Shown in pieces: positions 1 to 7,000 of a DNA stretch of 14,872 bases (positions within the stretch are counted from its first letter, which is position 1; each line of letters opens with the position of its first letter). The translations under genes and the position numbers were made by a program. The notes under the pieces were generated by a model. It made no database searches, had not been told where the DNA came from, and saw only the letters and a program-made list of their open reading frames with translations. This DNA comes from UBA6163 sp041753075 (GTDB lineage Bacteria; Planctomycetota; Planctomycetia; Pirellulales; Pirellulaceae): NCBI GenBank assembly GCA_041753075.1, contig JBGSVE010000060.1, forward strand, positions 1 to 14,872, written 5' to 3'.

Positions 1-130
1 GTTCGTAGGTGGCTGGGCAATTTCGCAACTGTGGTTGTTTTGGATCGCTCCGCTGCTGGGCGCGGCAATCGCGGGCGAAGTTTATCGCAGCGTCTTTGAC
101 ACCGAAGTGAGTAGTGCGGAATCGGCCTAA
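1..130 (+). CDS. aqpZ: Aquaporin Z, C-terminal end (partial)
   Basis: This is the last part of a gene that enters from the left edge; the frame begins at base 2 and ends with TAA at 128-130. The 42 visible residues include GGWAISQLWLFWIAPLLGA, then an AGEVYR segment and a short acidic tail. This is the pattern of the sixth transmembrane helix of AqpZ-type aquaporins, where GGWA..QLW.FW..P..G is conserved after the second NPA loop. The family forms tetrameric water channels in the inner membrane. The NPA motifs themselves lie outside the window. The stop shares one base with the next start (TAATG), so the two genes are probably co-transcribed. A GlpF-like glycerol channel is less likely because the QLWLFW stretch is typical of AqpZ. 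Confidence 0.8.
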   Translation, partial: FVGGWAISQLWLFWIAPLLGAAIAGEVYRSVFDTEVSSAESA

Positions 131-1092
131 TGGATGACGAAGACGTTCTCGCCGAACAAGGGCGGACGCTGTCTGATTTTTTCGCGTATGCGATCTCTCG
201 CTTCGTGATCGCAATCATCCAAGCATTGCCGCTGGACATGGCCGATCGATGTTGTGCTGCTTTGGCGTGGTTGTTCACCAATCTCATCGTGATCCGGCGC
301 AAAACGTTCGCCGAAAACATGCGATTGGTTTTTCCCGACGCGTCGCCTGCCCAGCAGCGGGCAATGTCAACGGCAATGTGGCATCACCTGATGTTGATGG
401 TGTGCGAAATTGCCTGGGCACCACGCCGATTGCACTTGACGAATTGGGCTACACACCTGGAGGTTCGCGACCACCGACTAATGCTCGGTCGTTTACTCAG
501 CGCTCGACCGACGATCCTTGTTACCGGCCACTATGGAAATTTTGAAATCGGCGGCTATGGGCTCGGGTTGATGGGCTTTCAAACCGTGACGATCGCGCGG
601 ACGCTCGACAATGGATACTTGAATGACTTTGTCCAGGATTTTCGCGGCACCCATGGCCAATGGATGGTTGACAAGGAAGGTTGTGCACCATTTATCGATC
701 GACACCTTTCCGCGGGTGGCACGCTTTCGTTGCTCGCCGATCAACATGCCGGCAGCAAAGGCTGCTGGGTCGATTTTCTCGGCGTCCCAGCATCGTGTCA
801 CAAGGCGCTGGCGTTATTTTCCTTGACCAGCGGCGCACCAATGTTGGTTGGTTACACACGCCGACTTGATCGTCCGATGCGATTTGAATCGGGCACGATT
901 TCCGTTGCCGATTCCCAGAATGACACTCTTGGCGTTTGCGATGATGTGCGGACACTAACGAAGTGGTATTGCGATCGTTTGGGTGAAGCGATCGAGTTTG
1001 CCGAAGAACAATATTGGTGGGTCCATCGTCGCTGGCGTCGCAAGCCGACAAAGCGCAAGTCGGTGGCCAGCCATCAAAGACAAGCGGCTTAG
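130..1092 (+). CDS. LpxL/HtrB-like lysophospholipid (lipid A) acyltransferase
   Basis: The 320-residue product has the length and layout of the lauroyl/myristoyl acyltransferases that add secondary acyl chains to lipid A at the inner face of the inner membrane. Residues about 17-52 form a hydrophobic N-terminal anchor. The catalytic HX4E motif is visible as H134-YGNF-E139, and the second family block ADQHAGSKG follows at 203-211 with VDFLGVPA behind it. Both catalytic residues are present. The ATG at 130 overlaps the aquaporin stop (TAATG), which suggests translational coupling; the only Shine-Dalgarno-like bases are GGA at 118-120. Planctomycetes keep lipid A genes, so a lipid A role fits, but the acceptor could be another lysolipid or glycolipid, and I leave the symbol blank. 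The gene converges on the next one with only 15 bases between the stops. Confidence 0.85.
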   Translation: MDDEDVLAEQGRTLSDFFAYAISRFVIAIIQALPLDMADRCCAALAWLFTNLIVIRRKTFAENMRLVFPDASPAQQRAMSTAMWHHLMLMVCEIAWAPRRLHLTNWATHLEVRDHRLMLGRLLSARPTILVTGHYGNFEIGGYGLGLMGFQTVTIARTLDNGYLNDFVQDFRGTHGQWMVDKEGCAPFIDRHLSAGGTLSLLADQHAGSKGCWVDFLGVPASCHKALALFSLTSGAPMLVGYTRRLDRPMRFESGTISVADSQNDTLGVCDDVRTLTKWYCDRLGEAIEFAEEQYWWVHRRWRRKPTKRKSVASHQRQAA

Positions 1093-1107
1093 TTATCCGC
1101 TGGTCGG

Positions 1108-2001
1108 TTACCGTGGCGGCATCACACTGGCAATGATTCGCTCGACCTGTGCTCGTTCGCTGGCGGTGAACGCCTGGAACGGTTGAGCCATCCGGTCGTC
1201 GCAGATTCCTAAAATCGACAGCGCGCACTTGATCGCTTTGACAACCGACGACGCGGGATTAGAACCGATCGAATACATGCGTCCCATCCGCAGCAGTTGA
1301 GCTTGCAGCGTTTCAGTTGTTTCGCCTCGCGACCCCGCCTCGAATAGATCAACAAACAATCGTGGGCACACGTTCGCCCCGCCATGAACGCCGCCATGGC
1401 CGCCAAGTGCCAATGATTCCAACAACAACGATTCGGGGCCAATCAATACGGAAAAGTCTTGACGCACGCGCGCCACCTCAACCGCCCGTCGGAAATAATT
1501 CAAGTCGCCGGAACTGTCCTCCAACCCAACACAGTTCGGCCAATCCAAAGCCACACGGATCGTCTCGGGCTCGAACACAAGCTTGGTCATCGACGGCATG
1601 TTGTAAAGCATCACCGGCAATGGCAACTCGGGGACAATGTTTGACAAGTAGTCCAGCAATTCGTCCTGGTCAGCCGGAAAATAATATGGTGCGGCCAAAA
1701 CAACGGCCGCAGCCCCGGCCTCGGCCGCATGGCTGGCCAAATCCATCGACTCAAAGTACGACGGGTGAGTAATGCCAACCAACAGCGGCACACGACCGGC
1801 AACATGGCGACCGGCCACGGCAATCGATAGCTGCTGCATGTCCAAAGAAAGCGATGGTCCTTCGCCGGTGGTTCCCAAGATGGAGATGCCATGCACGCCG
1901 CCGGCAATCACATGGTCAATCAAGCGGCACATTGCTTCTTCATCAAGTTGATTGGGACCACACAGCGGTGTCACCAGCGGAGGAATAATGCCACGAAACA
2001 T
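1108..2001 (-). CDS. DapA/NanA-family aldolase-lyase lacking the Schiff-base lysine
   Basis: The 297-residue product matches the dihydrodipicolinate synthase / N-acetylneuraminate lyase TIM-barrel family along its whole length. By E. coli DapA numbering, which fits here without shifts, it has GTTGEG with T44 and T45, Y107, Y133 in LYNMPS, and GGHGG near 200. Two key positions differ. The family lysine that forms the imine with pyruvate or a keto acid is Glu161 (GLEDSSGD instead of GxKxxSGD, codon GAG at 1521-1519). Arg138, which binds substrate carboxylate in DapA, is Met. The protein is therefore unlikely to be a normal lysine-biosynthesis DapA and may be inactive as a class I aldolase. The start is supported by AAGGA at 2012-2008, six bases upstream. 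It lies 18 bases after the ribonuclease gene on the same strand, so it probably belongs to that operon. Confidence 0.88.
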   Translation of the reverse strand: MFRGIIPPLVTPLCGPNQLDEEAMCRLIDHVIAGGVHGISILGTTGEGPSLSLDMQQLSIAVAGRHVAGRVPLLVGITHPSYFESMDLASHAAEAGAAAVVLAAPYYFPADQDELLDYLSNIVPELPLPVMLYNMPSMTKLVFEPETIRVALDWPNCVGLEDSSGDLNYFRRAVEVARVRQDFSVLIGPESLLLESLALGGHGGVHGGANVCPRLFVDLFEAGSRGETTETLQAQLLRMGRMYSIGSNPASSVVKAIKCALSILGICDDRMAQPFQAFTASERAQVERIIASVMPPR

Positions 2002-2019
2002 AGGCGGTCCTTTTCGCTA

Positions 2020-3354
2020 CTAATCAACCACATAACCACGTTTAGTCAATTCACCAGCCAACGTTTGTTTCGGTTGGTACTCGCCATGAACCAAGCGAAC
2101 CTGTTTGGGGCGTTGTTCAAAACCTTCCACAAATCGAATCAAGTCCGCTTGGTCGCCGTGCGCCGAGTATCCGGTGATCGTGTGTGTCTTGGCGTTGATT
2201 TCAAACCGTTTGCCATCCAAGCGGACCCAATCGCCGGCATTTTGAATGTAATGCCCCGGCGTTCCCAATGCTTGATAGCCAACAAACACAATGTCGGTTT
2301 CTTTCCGCCCCAGAAATCGCTTGAGATAATTGACCACGCGACCACCGGTACACATGCCGCTGCCCGCAATCACGATCGCCGGCGCGCGCCGCTCGCAAAG
2401 GTCCGCGACAATCTCTTGGTGCTCCTGATGGTCGCCGACCGTTTCCAGATTGCGAAACACCAGTGGTTGGTCGTCGATCGTCAGCACGCGCTGCGCTTCA
2501 TCGCCCCAGTAGTCCGTTAGCGTCTTGTAGAGTTCGGTGTAGCGGCTTGCCAGTGGCGAATCAACAATCACACGCACCGCATCGAGCTCGTAACACAAAC
2601 TGTAATGTTCCAGACGCTCGAAAATGTTGTTCATGCTGAGCAACAAATCCTGCGTCCGGCCCAAACTGAACGCGGGAATGATCGTCACGCCGCCGTCGCT
2701 CAACGTGTTGCACAGAATTGCTTCGAGAACCTGTTCGCGATTTCCCGTCGGCGGATGCAGTTTGTCGCCGTAGGTGCTTTCGATCACCAGCAAGTCGGCA
2801 CGCGGCGGGCTGACTGGCGGGTTTAAAAATTGGGAGACCAACGGTCCGAGGTCACCGGAAAAAACAGCCACGAACCCATCTTTGGATTCGATTTCAAAAA
2901 ATGTCGAACCAAGCACATGGCCTGCCGGTGACAAACGAATCTTGGCACCCGCCTCGATTTCATGCCATTTGCCGTACGGCAACGGGCACAACAGATCGCC
3001 GACAATCTTGAGAAAGAAGTCAATCGCACGTTTGTTCTTCGTGAACCCAATTCGAACGGCGTCGTCCATCACCAGCGGAAGCAAAGTCGCGGTCGGTGCG
3101 CTGCAATAGATCGGTCCGCGAAATCCAGCCCCAAGCAAATAGGGAATCCGGCCGCAATGATCGATATGAACATGGGTCAGCAGCAGTGATTGAATCCCGG
3201 CGAGCGAAAACTCAATCTCGGGGTTGGGATGGGCCCGCGCATCGCGGCCTTGAAACGTTCCGCAATCAACTAGGACGCTGCGCTGGTCGTCAAGCCAGTA
3301 TTGATGACACGAGCCGGTGACGCCATCGTAGGCACCATGATGTACCAATTTCAT
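2020..3354 (-). CDS. Beta-CASP metallo-beta-lactamase ribonuclease (CPSF73/TTHA0252-like)
   Basis: The 444-residue protein is a zinc-dependent RNA-processing nuclease of the bacterial beta-CASP group, close in length to Thermus TTHA0252. Motif 2 is HVHIDH at 61-66, followed by H146 (motif 3, GHVLGS) and D168 (motif 4, FSGDLG). The beta-CASP blocks include ESTYGD at 192-197, PAFSLGRTQ at 227-235, GSGMCTGGR at 331-339 and YSAHGD at 396-401, with the terminal HGE at 423-425. All metal ligands are present. There is no KH or other extra RNA-binding domain as in archaeal relatives, and it is shorter than RNase J. It starts inside the stop of the esterase gene (ATGA, 3354-3351) with no visible Shine-Dalgarno site, so its translation is probably coupled to the esterase. 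The RNA target cannot be read from the sequence. Confidence 0.92.
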   Translation of the reverse strand: MKLVHHGAYDGVTGSCHQYWLDDQRSVLVDCGTFQGRDARAHPNPEIEFSLAGIQSLLLTHVHIDHCGRIPYLLGAGFRGPIYCSAPTATLLPLVMDDAVRIGFTKNKRAIDFFLKIVGDLLCPLPYGKWHEIEAGAKIRLSPAGHVLGSTFFEIESKDGFVAVFSGDLGPLVSQFLNPPVSPPRADLLVIESTYGDKLHPPTGNREQVLEAILCNTLSDGGVTIIPAFSLGRTQDLLLSMNNIFERLEHYSLCYELDAVRVIVDSPLASRYTELYKTLTDYWGDEAQRVLTIDDQPLVFRNLETVGDHQEHQEIVADLCERRAPAIVIAGSGMCTGGRVVNYLKRFLGRKETDIVFVGYQALGTPGHYIQNAGDWVRLDGKRFEINAKTHTITGYSAHGDQADLIRFVEGFEQRPKQVRLVHGEYQPKQTLAGELTKRGYVVD

Positions 3355-4667
3355 TGATTGTCGATCAAAGGAAGAGTAACAAATTCACCTTTTTGGTGAT
3401 CACAGAAGTCAAGGAACTTCGACCAATCGTACAGCGTCAGTCCATGTTCTCCGGGCCGGATATGGTACCCCATCGGCCCGGAAATTCGCGGCGAGCTGAG
3501 CGCGGGCATCGTCGGATCATCGACTACCTTGTCACCAAACAATTGGAACACCGGTGCCGACGCAACCAGCGACAAATACTCACCGCGCGGATCGGCCCAC
3601 AAGTCCTCGGCGGCACTCGTCGCATACACACCGCGGGGGGCAATCAGCGCAAACAATTGGTGTTGGTCGATCGGCAACGAAGCTTCGTTACCGGCGTAGG
3701 TCGCAAATCGATCGCAGAACCAGAAGGGAAACTTGTCAGTAATTCTGGCAACCGTCTCGCCGAAACGACGTCGCGAAATCGCCGCACCACCGCACCCAGA
3801 ATTATTGCTGCACGCAACCCAAAATCGCGTGTCCTCGGCGGCCGCCCACAACGCTGTCTTGCCACCGCGTGAGTGACCAATCACCGCGACCTTGTCCTTG
3901 TCCACTTCGCTCAGCGACGACACATAATCGAGTGCGCGGCTGGCACCCCAGCCCCACGCCGACAACGCCTTCCAAGCATCACCCGGCTGTGCTTGCTCGT
4001 CCGGATTGCCGCTTGCCCGAGCAAAAAACCCACGCACTCCTTCGCCGAATCCATTGGCACGATCGGGGTCGATGGTATGCGTCGAGACTGCCGCGGCGAC
4101 GTAGCCGCGTTTCAAAATCTCGCGAACCGGCCAAAACTCATCTTCAACACTGCAAGCGGCATCGAAGCTGGGGAACTCGCGGTTATTGATATGAATCACC
4201 GCCGGCTTTGGCGAACTGTCAGCCGAGGTTGCGGCTGCGCCTTGGCCCGGCATGAATACCAAAATCGGGAACGCAAACGACTTCGCTCCCGCAGTGATCT
4301 TGGCGTCGACTAAACGACCACTGGCGTTCATGCCTAACAAGCCGTCTCGCTCTTCAACAATCGTAAAGTGAACCTCGTACGCGACCTCCGGGCGATGCCC
4401 AAAGACATTGGTACGAAACAATTCCATCAGTTCGTTGCGACACGCCGGCCACTGCGCCGGTGTAGTTACCGCGGTGCCATCGATTCTCTTTAGCGGGTCA
4501 GGCAACGAATATGCCGGAACGTTCTGCTCTTCATAGTTAAACCCTGATTTCGATTTAGTCAGCTCAGCAACCACCTTAGGATCAGCCTGCCAAGGTTCCT
4601 CCGCGGATAGGAACGAGCCCATGCAAAGACCCAAGGAGATAAACACCAGTAACAAGATTTTGATCAT
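3351..4667 (-). CDS. Secreted alpha/beta hydrolase, CE15-like glucuronoyl methylesterase
   Basis: The 438-residue product begins with a Sec signal peptide (residues 1-22, hydrophobic core ILLLVFISLGL, likely cut after LSA). The nucleophile elbow is GHSRGGKTALW with S266. This long G-x-S-R-x-G-K-x-A block is the signature of carbohydrate esterase family 15, which cleaves the ester between lignin and the 4-O-methyl-glucuronic acid of xylan. RFWVACSNNSGCGG (281-294), EDLWADPRGE (354-363, possible catalytic acid at E354 or D355) and PGEHGLT (405-411, H408) are the other expected family blocks. The natural substrate in a marine planctomycete may be another uronate ester, and annotation as acetylxylan esterase is an alternative. 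The start has only a weak GGA upstream. The stop overlaps the ribonuclease start by four bases, an unexpected partner for a secreted enzyme. Confidence 0.85.
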   Translation of the reverse strand: MIKILLLVFISLGLCMGSFLSAEEPWQADPKVVAELTKSKSGFNYEEQNVPAYSLPDPLKRIDGTAVTTPAQWPACRNELMELFRTNVFGHRPEVAYEVHFTIVEERDGLLGMNASGRLVDAKITAGAKSFAFPILVFMPGQGAAATSADSSPKPAVIHINNREFPSFDAACSVEDEFWPVREILKRGYVAAAVSTHTIDPDRANGFGEGVRGFFARASGNPDEQAQPGDAWKALSAWGWGASRALDYVSSLSEVDKDKVAVIGHSRGGKTALWAAAEDTRFWVACSNNSGCGGAAISRRRFGETVARITDKFPFWFCDRFATYAGNEASLPIDQHQLFALIAPRGVYATSAAEDLWADPRGEYLSLVASAPVFQLFGDKVVDDPTMPALSSPRISGPMGYHIRPGEHGLTLYDWSKFLDFCDHQKGEFVTLPLIDNQ

Positions 4668-4696
4668 CGCATTCCACTTATTCGTCTTGTGAGCGG

Positions 4697-4715
4697 ATCG
4701 GCGCTAGCCGCCGGT
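4697..4715. repeat. GC-rich stem-loop, possible dispersed intergenic repeat
   Basis: CGGCG (4699-4703) and CGCCG (4709-4713) form a perfect five-base stem around the loop CTAGC, extended by a T-G and an A-T pair to 4697-4715. It lies between two minus-strand genes. There is no T-run after it, so it is not a classic terminator. It resembles the short palindromic elements repeated between genes in many bacterial genomes, and I have a vague memory of GGCTAGCGCCG-like units in Pirellulaceae. Only one copy occurs in this window, so repetition is unproven. Confidence 0.35.
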
Positions 4716-4722
4716 AAATCGA

Positions 4723-4737
4723 GTTGCATTCTGCAAC
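4723..4737. other. Small perfect hairpin GTTGCA-TTC-TGCAAC
   Basis: A six-base perfect stem with a three-base loop sits 18 bases past the stop of the coiled-coil gene (minus strand) and eight bases from the GC-rich stem-loop. In the minus-strand transcript it comes first. It could slow polymerase or protect a 3' end, but no U-tract follows, so a terminator role is weakly supported. Confidence 0.3.
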
Positions 4738-4754
4738 CAAGTTATATCGAAGTA

Positions 4755-6422
4755 CTAGTTTCCCGAACGCAGGCGATCAAAGTATTCTTGAGCGTGCTCG
4801 CGTTCGGTTCGCGGCAGTGTTTGGTTTTCCAGCGGATCGCTGTCGTCATTCATCGCTCCCAGAACTGCATCCTTCACGCCCTCGCGTGTGACACCTTTCT
4901 TGTTCGGTCCATCAGCGAAGCCCGCGTTCAAGCCGCGACCTTGTTTCGGATCGCCGCGCACCTGTGATTCATAGCCTTGGGTGTCGCTTTCTTTCTCCTC
5001 GGGGCCGCTCAATCCCGAGCCCTTGCCGAGCCCATACTTGGAACCACCCTTGCCCGACTTGTCCCCAGGTTCGCCATTGCCACTTCCTTGGCATTGCTCG
5101 CAACCATGACCCGAGCAACTCTTGCATCGCATCGCATCCTTGCTTTGAGACAACGTGTCGAGCGTTTCTTGAATGTCCTGCAATTCTTCCATCGAGTCCT
5201 GCATCTGACCAAGTTGGTCGGCGATTGATTCGAGCGCTTCGCCGGCCTGCTCGGCATCACCTTGGGCCATCGCGTCGGCAGCGGCTTGCATCGATTCGGC
5301 CATCTGCTGCATCTGTTGCATTTGGCCATCTTGGGCTTGCAGTTCGTTAAGTTCCTGCTGCATTTTCGCGGCTTCGTCCGAGCGGCCGGCCTGCTTGGCC
5401 TGCTCGATTTTTTGTTGCAAATCCTGCTTCTTGGCCTCGTGCTGCTCGGCGGTCTGCTTGAGTTGGTCTTTGACCTTTTCGATTTGCTTTTGCAACGCTT
5501 GCTTTTCGGCGTCGGTCAATTTATCGCTACGCAGTTTTTCGGCCAGCGCCTTGGCCTGTTCTTTCGCCTTCGCAAAATCACCTTCCTGCATCGCCTTGAC
5601 CACTTGTTCGGCGGGACCACGTTCATGTTCGCCCATCTTCGACAATGACTCACGCATCGACTCCGGTGCAGCAAGTTGCTTACGGCGATCGTCGAGCTGT
5701 TTCTTGATGTCATTGATCGCGATCAAGGTCTCTTTTGGCTTTGCCGATTCGCGCTCAGCCAATTTGTCAACGTCGGCTTCTAACTTAGCGAATAGCTCCG
5801 CCGCATTCTTCAAGCCGGTCGCTTCGGCCTTCCTGCGTTGTTGTTGAATCTTTTTCTTAAGCGACTCGGTTGACTTCTTGACTTGTTCGGCTTGCACGAT
5901 CAACTCAGCGGATGGTCTTGAATTGGCAATGTTGCGAGTCGCGGGGCCAAAACAAATCGCGATCGCAATCAACACCATCGGTAACACCGGCAACCAACCC
6001 AAACGCGAAAACGCCAGCGGGAACCGCTCGCCCAATTGCAATTGACCGGCACGTCGGGCCGCATCGTCGATCAAATCTTGACTCAAAGGCGATTGGCGGT
6101 CCGACGGCGACATCGCCAGAACACTGCCCAGGCGTTGCTTTAAGCCGAAGCGTTCGTCAATCTCAGCGGCAACCGACAGATCCGGCGGTGAGGTGATCCA
6201 CGTCAGGGTAGCCGCGACGACGAAGGCAACGATTGTCGATCCGCCGATCCAGGCCCAATCCCACTGCGGGATCGCCGTCGGCAAAACCCAGATCGAGCGT
6301 GCGACGATTGCCAAAGTCGCGATCAGCCACGCGGCAAACAACGACCAACAAAGCCATTTTGCCAACCGCCCAAGCAGCAATCGTGTCCTTGCCTGGCGAA
6401 TTTTGGCGTCGATTTGATCCAT
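4755..6422 (-). CDS. Membrane-anchored coiled-coil protein with DnaJ-like cysteine cluster
   Basis: I do not recognise a named family. The product is 555 residues from the ATG at 6422, chosen because AAGGA (6435-6431) lies eight bases upstream; an in-frame start at 6518 would add 32 residues that look like non-coding sequence. Three hydrophobic helices lie at about 19-45, 55-77 and 142-160. Residues about 174-428 are rich in Gln, Lys, Glu and Ala with heptad character, and contain a Met-Gln run (QMQQMQQM). Then comes CKSCSGHGCEQCQGSG with C433, C436, C441 and C444, two back-to-back CxxCxGxG units as in the DnaJ zinc domain, followed by a Gly/Ser/Lys-rich linker and a basic-acidic tail ending near EYFDRLRSGN. 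The layout, a membrane anchor plus a long coiled coil, recalls DUF4175-type envelope proteins, but this link is only a guess. Confidence 0.85.
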   Translation of the reverse strand: MDQIDAKIRQARTRLLLGRLAKWLCWSLFAAWLIATLAIVARSIWVLPTAIPQWDWAWIGGSTIVAFVVAATLTWITSPPDLSVAAEIDERFGLKQRLGSVLAMSPSDRQSPLSQDLIDDAARRAGQLQLGERFPLAFSRLGWLPVLPMVLIAIAICFGPATRNIANSRPSAELIVQAEQVKKSTESLKKKIQQQRRKAEATGLKNAAELFAKLEADVDKLAERESAKPKETLIAINDIKKQLDDRRKQLAAPESMRESLSKMGEHERGPAEQVVKAMQEGDFAKAKEQAKALAEKLRSDKLTDAEKQALQKQIEKVKDQLKQTAEQHEAKKQDLQQKIEQAKQAGRSDEAAKMQQELNELQAQDGQMQQMQQMAESMQAAADAMAQGDAEQAGEALESIADQLGQMQDSMEELQDIQETLDTLSQSKDAMRCKSCSGHGCEQCQGSGNGEPGDKSGKGGSKYGLGKGSGLSGPEEKESDTQGYESQVRGDPKQGRGLNAGFADGPNKKGVTREGVKDAVLGAMNDDSDPLENQTLPRTEREHAQEYFDRLRSGN

Positions 6423-6466
6423 CGAAGTGATCCTTGGATTACGAGCGTTCAGCGGATTACCCGTTG

Positions 6467-6495
6467 ATTGTATACGACTCGCCGTGCTATGACAC
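6467..6495 (-). promoter_or_regulatory. Candidate sigma70-type promoter for the coiled-coil gene
   Basis: On the minus strand GTGTCA (6495-6490, four of six matches to TTGACA) is separated by 17 bases from TACAAT (6472-6467, five of six matches to TATAAT). A transcript would start near 6460 and give a leader of about 38 bases before the ATG at 6422, with AAGGA in place. It lies in the divergent gap shared with the DCC-family gene. The match is by eye only. Confidence 0.4.
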
Positions 6496-6499
6496 AAAG

Positions 6500-6988
6500 A
6501 TGACCAGCACAACTTCACCCACCGCCGCGAATCTTTCCGCGTTGCCCGATCCAGACGGCGTCACCGACACCGATGTGGTGATTTATGACGGTGAGTGCAA
6601 CTTTTGTCGGTCCCAGGTGAACCGTTTGCGTTCATTCGATTGGTTTGGCCCGCGTTTGAGCTACCTGTCGCTGCATGATCCGCGGGTGGCCGAGCGTTAT
6701 CCCGATTTGAGTTACGACCAATTGATGGCCCAAATGTATGTCGTGGACCGCCAGGGGAACGCTTATGGCGGCAGCGACGCGGTACGTTATCTGACGCGCC
6801 GCTTGCCGTTGCTATGGCCGGCGATGCCAATTTTGCATCTTCCAGGCACCGCCGGACTTTGGCGTTGGGGTTACCACCAAGTCGCCAAACGACGTTACGC
6901 GATCAGCGGTCGCACTCACCATTGCGACAGCGATGCCTGTGCCGTCCATCTTCAATCCCCAGGCCAGACGCCGGACGCTTCGCGGTAA
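6500..6988 (+). CDS. DCC-family (DUF393) thiol-disulfide oxidoreductase
   Basis: From the ATG at 6500 the product has 162 residues. It has the family signature near the start, VVIYDGECNFCRS, with the DxxCxxC motif at D30, C33 and C36, followed by GGSDAVRYL and the hydrophobic LPLLWPAMPILHLPG stretch that are typical of DUF393 proteins. These are small thioredoxin-like proteins thought to exchange disulfides; their physiological partners are mostly unknown. An upstream in-frame TTG at 6434 would add 22 residues, but it lacks a ribosome site and overlaps the promoter region of the divergent gene, so I prefer 6500. That start also lacks a good Shine-Dalgarno site. The gene converges on dnaE2 with 12 bases between stops. 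The neighbouring cysteine-rich coiled-coil protein is a conceivable partner, by position only. Confidence 0.85.
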   Translation: MTSTTSPTAANLSALPDPDGVTDTDVVIYDGECNFCRSQVNRLRSFDWFGPRLSYLSLHDPRVAERYPDLSYDQLMAQMYVVDRQGNAYGGSDAVRYLTRRLPLLWPAMPILHLPGTAGLWRWGYHQVAKRRYAISGRTHHCDSDACAVHLQSPGQTPDASR

Positions 6989-7000
6989 CTTCGTAACCGT

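Noticed and set aside
1891..2520. Plus-strand open frame of 209 codons across the DapA-like and ribonuclease genes
   Set aside because: Both genes on the minus strand are well supported by family motifs; this frame is antisense to them and shows none.
4517..4524. GAACGTTC as a second LexA box
   Set aside because: It lacks the four-base spacer and lies inside the esterase coding sequence.
6423..6518. N-terminal extension of the coiled-coil protein to 6518
   Set aside because: The added 32 residues look random, the extension would overlap the DCC gene start, and the ATG at 6422 has a good AAGGA site.
6983..6999. Hairpin CGGTAAC-TTC-GTAACCG between the DCC gene and dnaE2 ends
   Set aside because: The stem has a central A-A mismatch and no T-run in either direction, so it is not a credible terminator.
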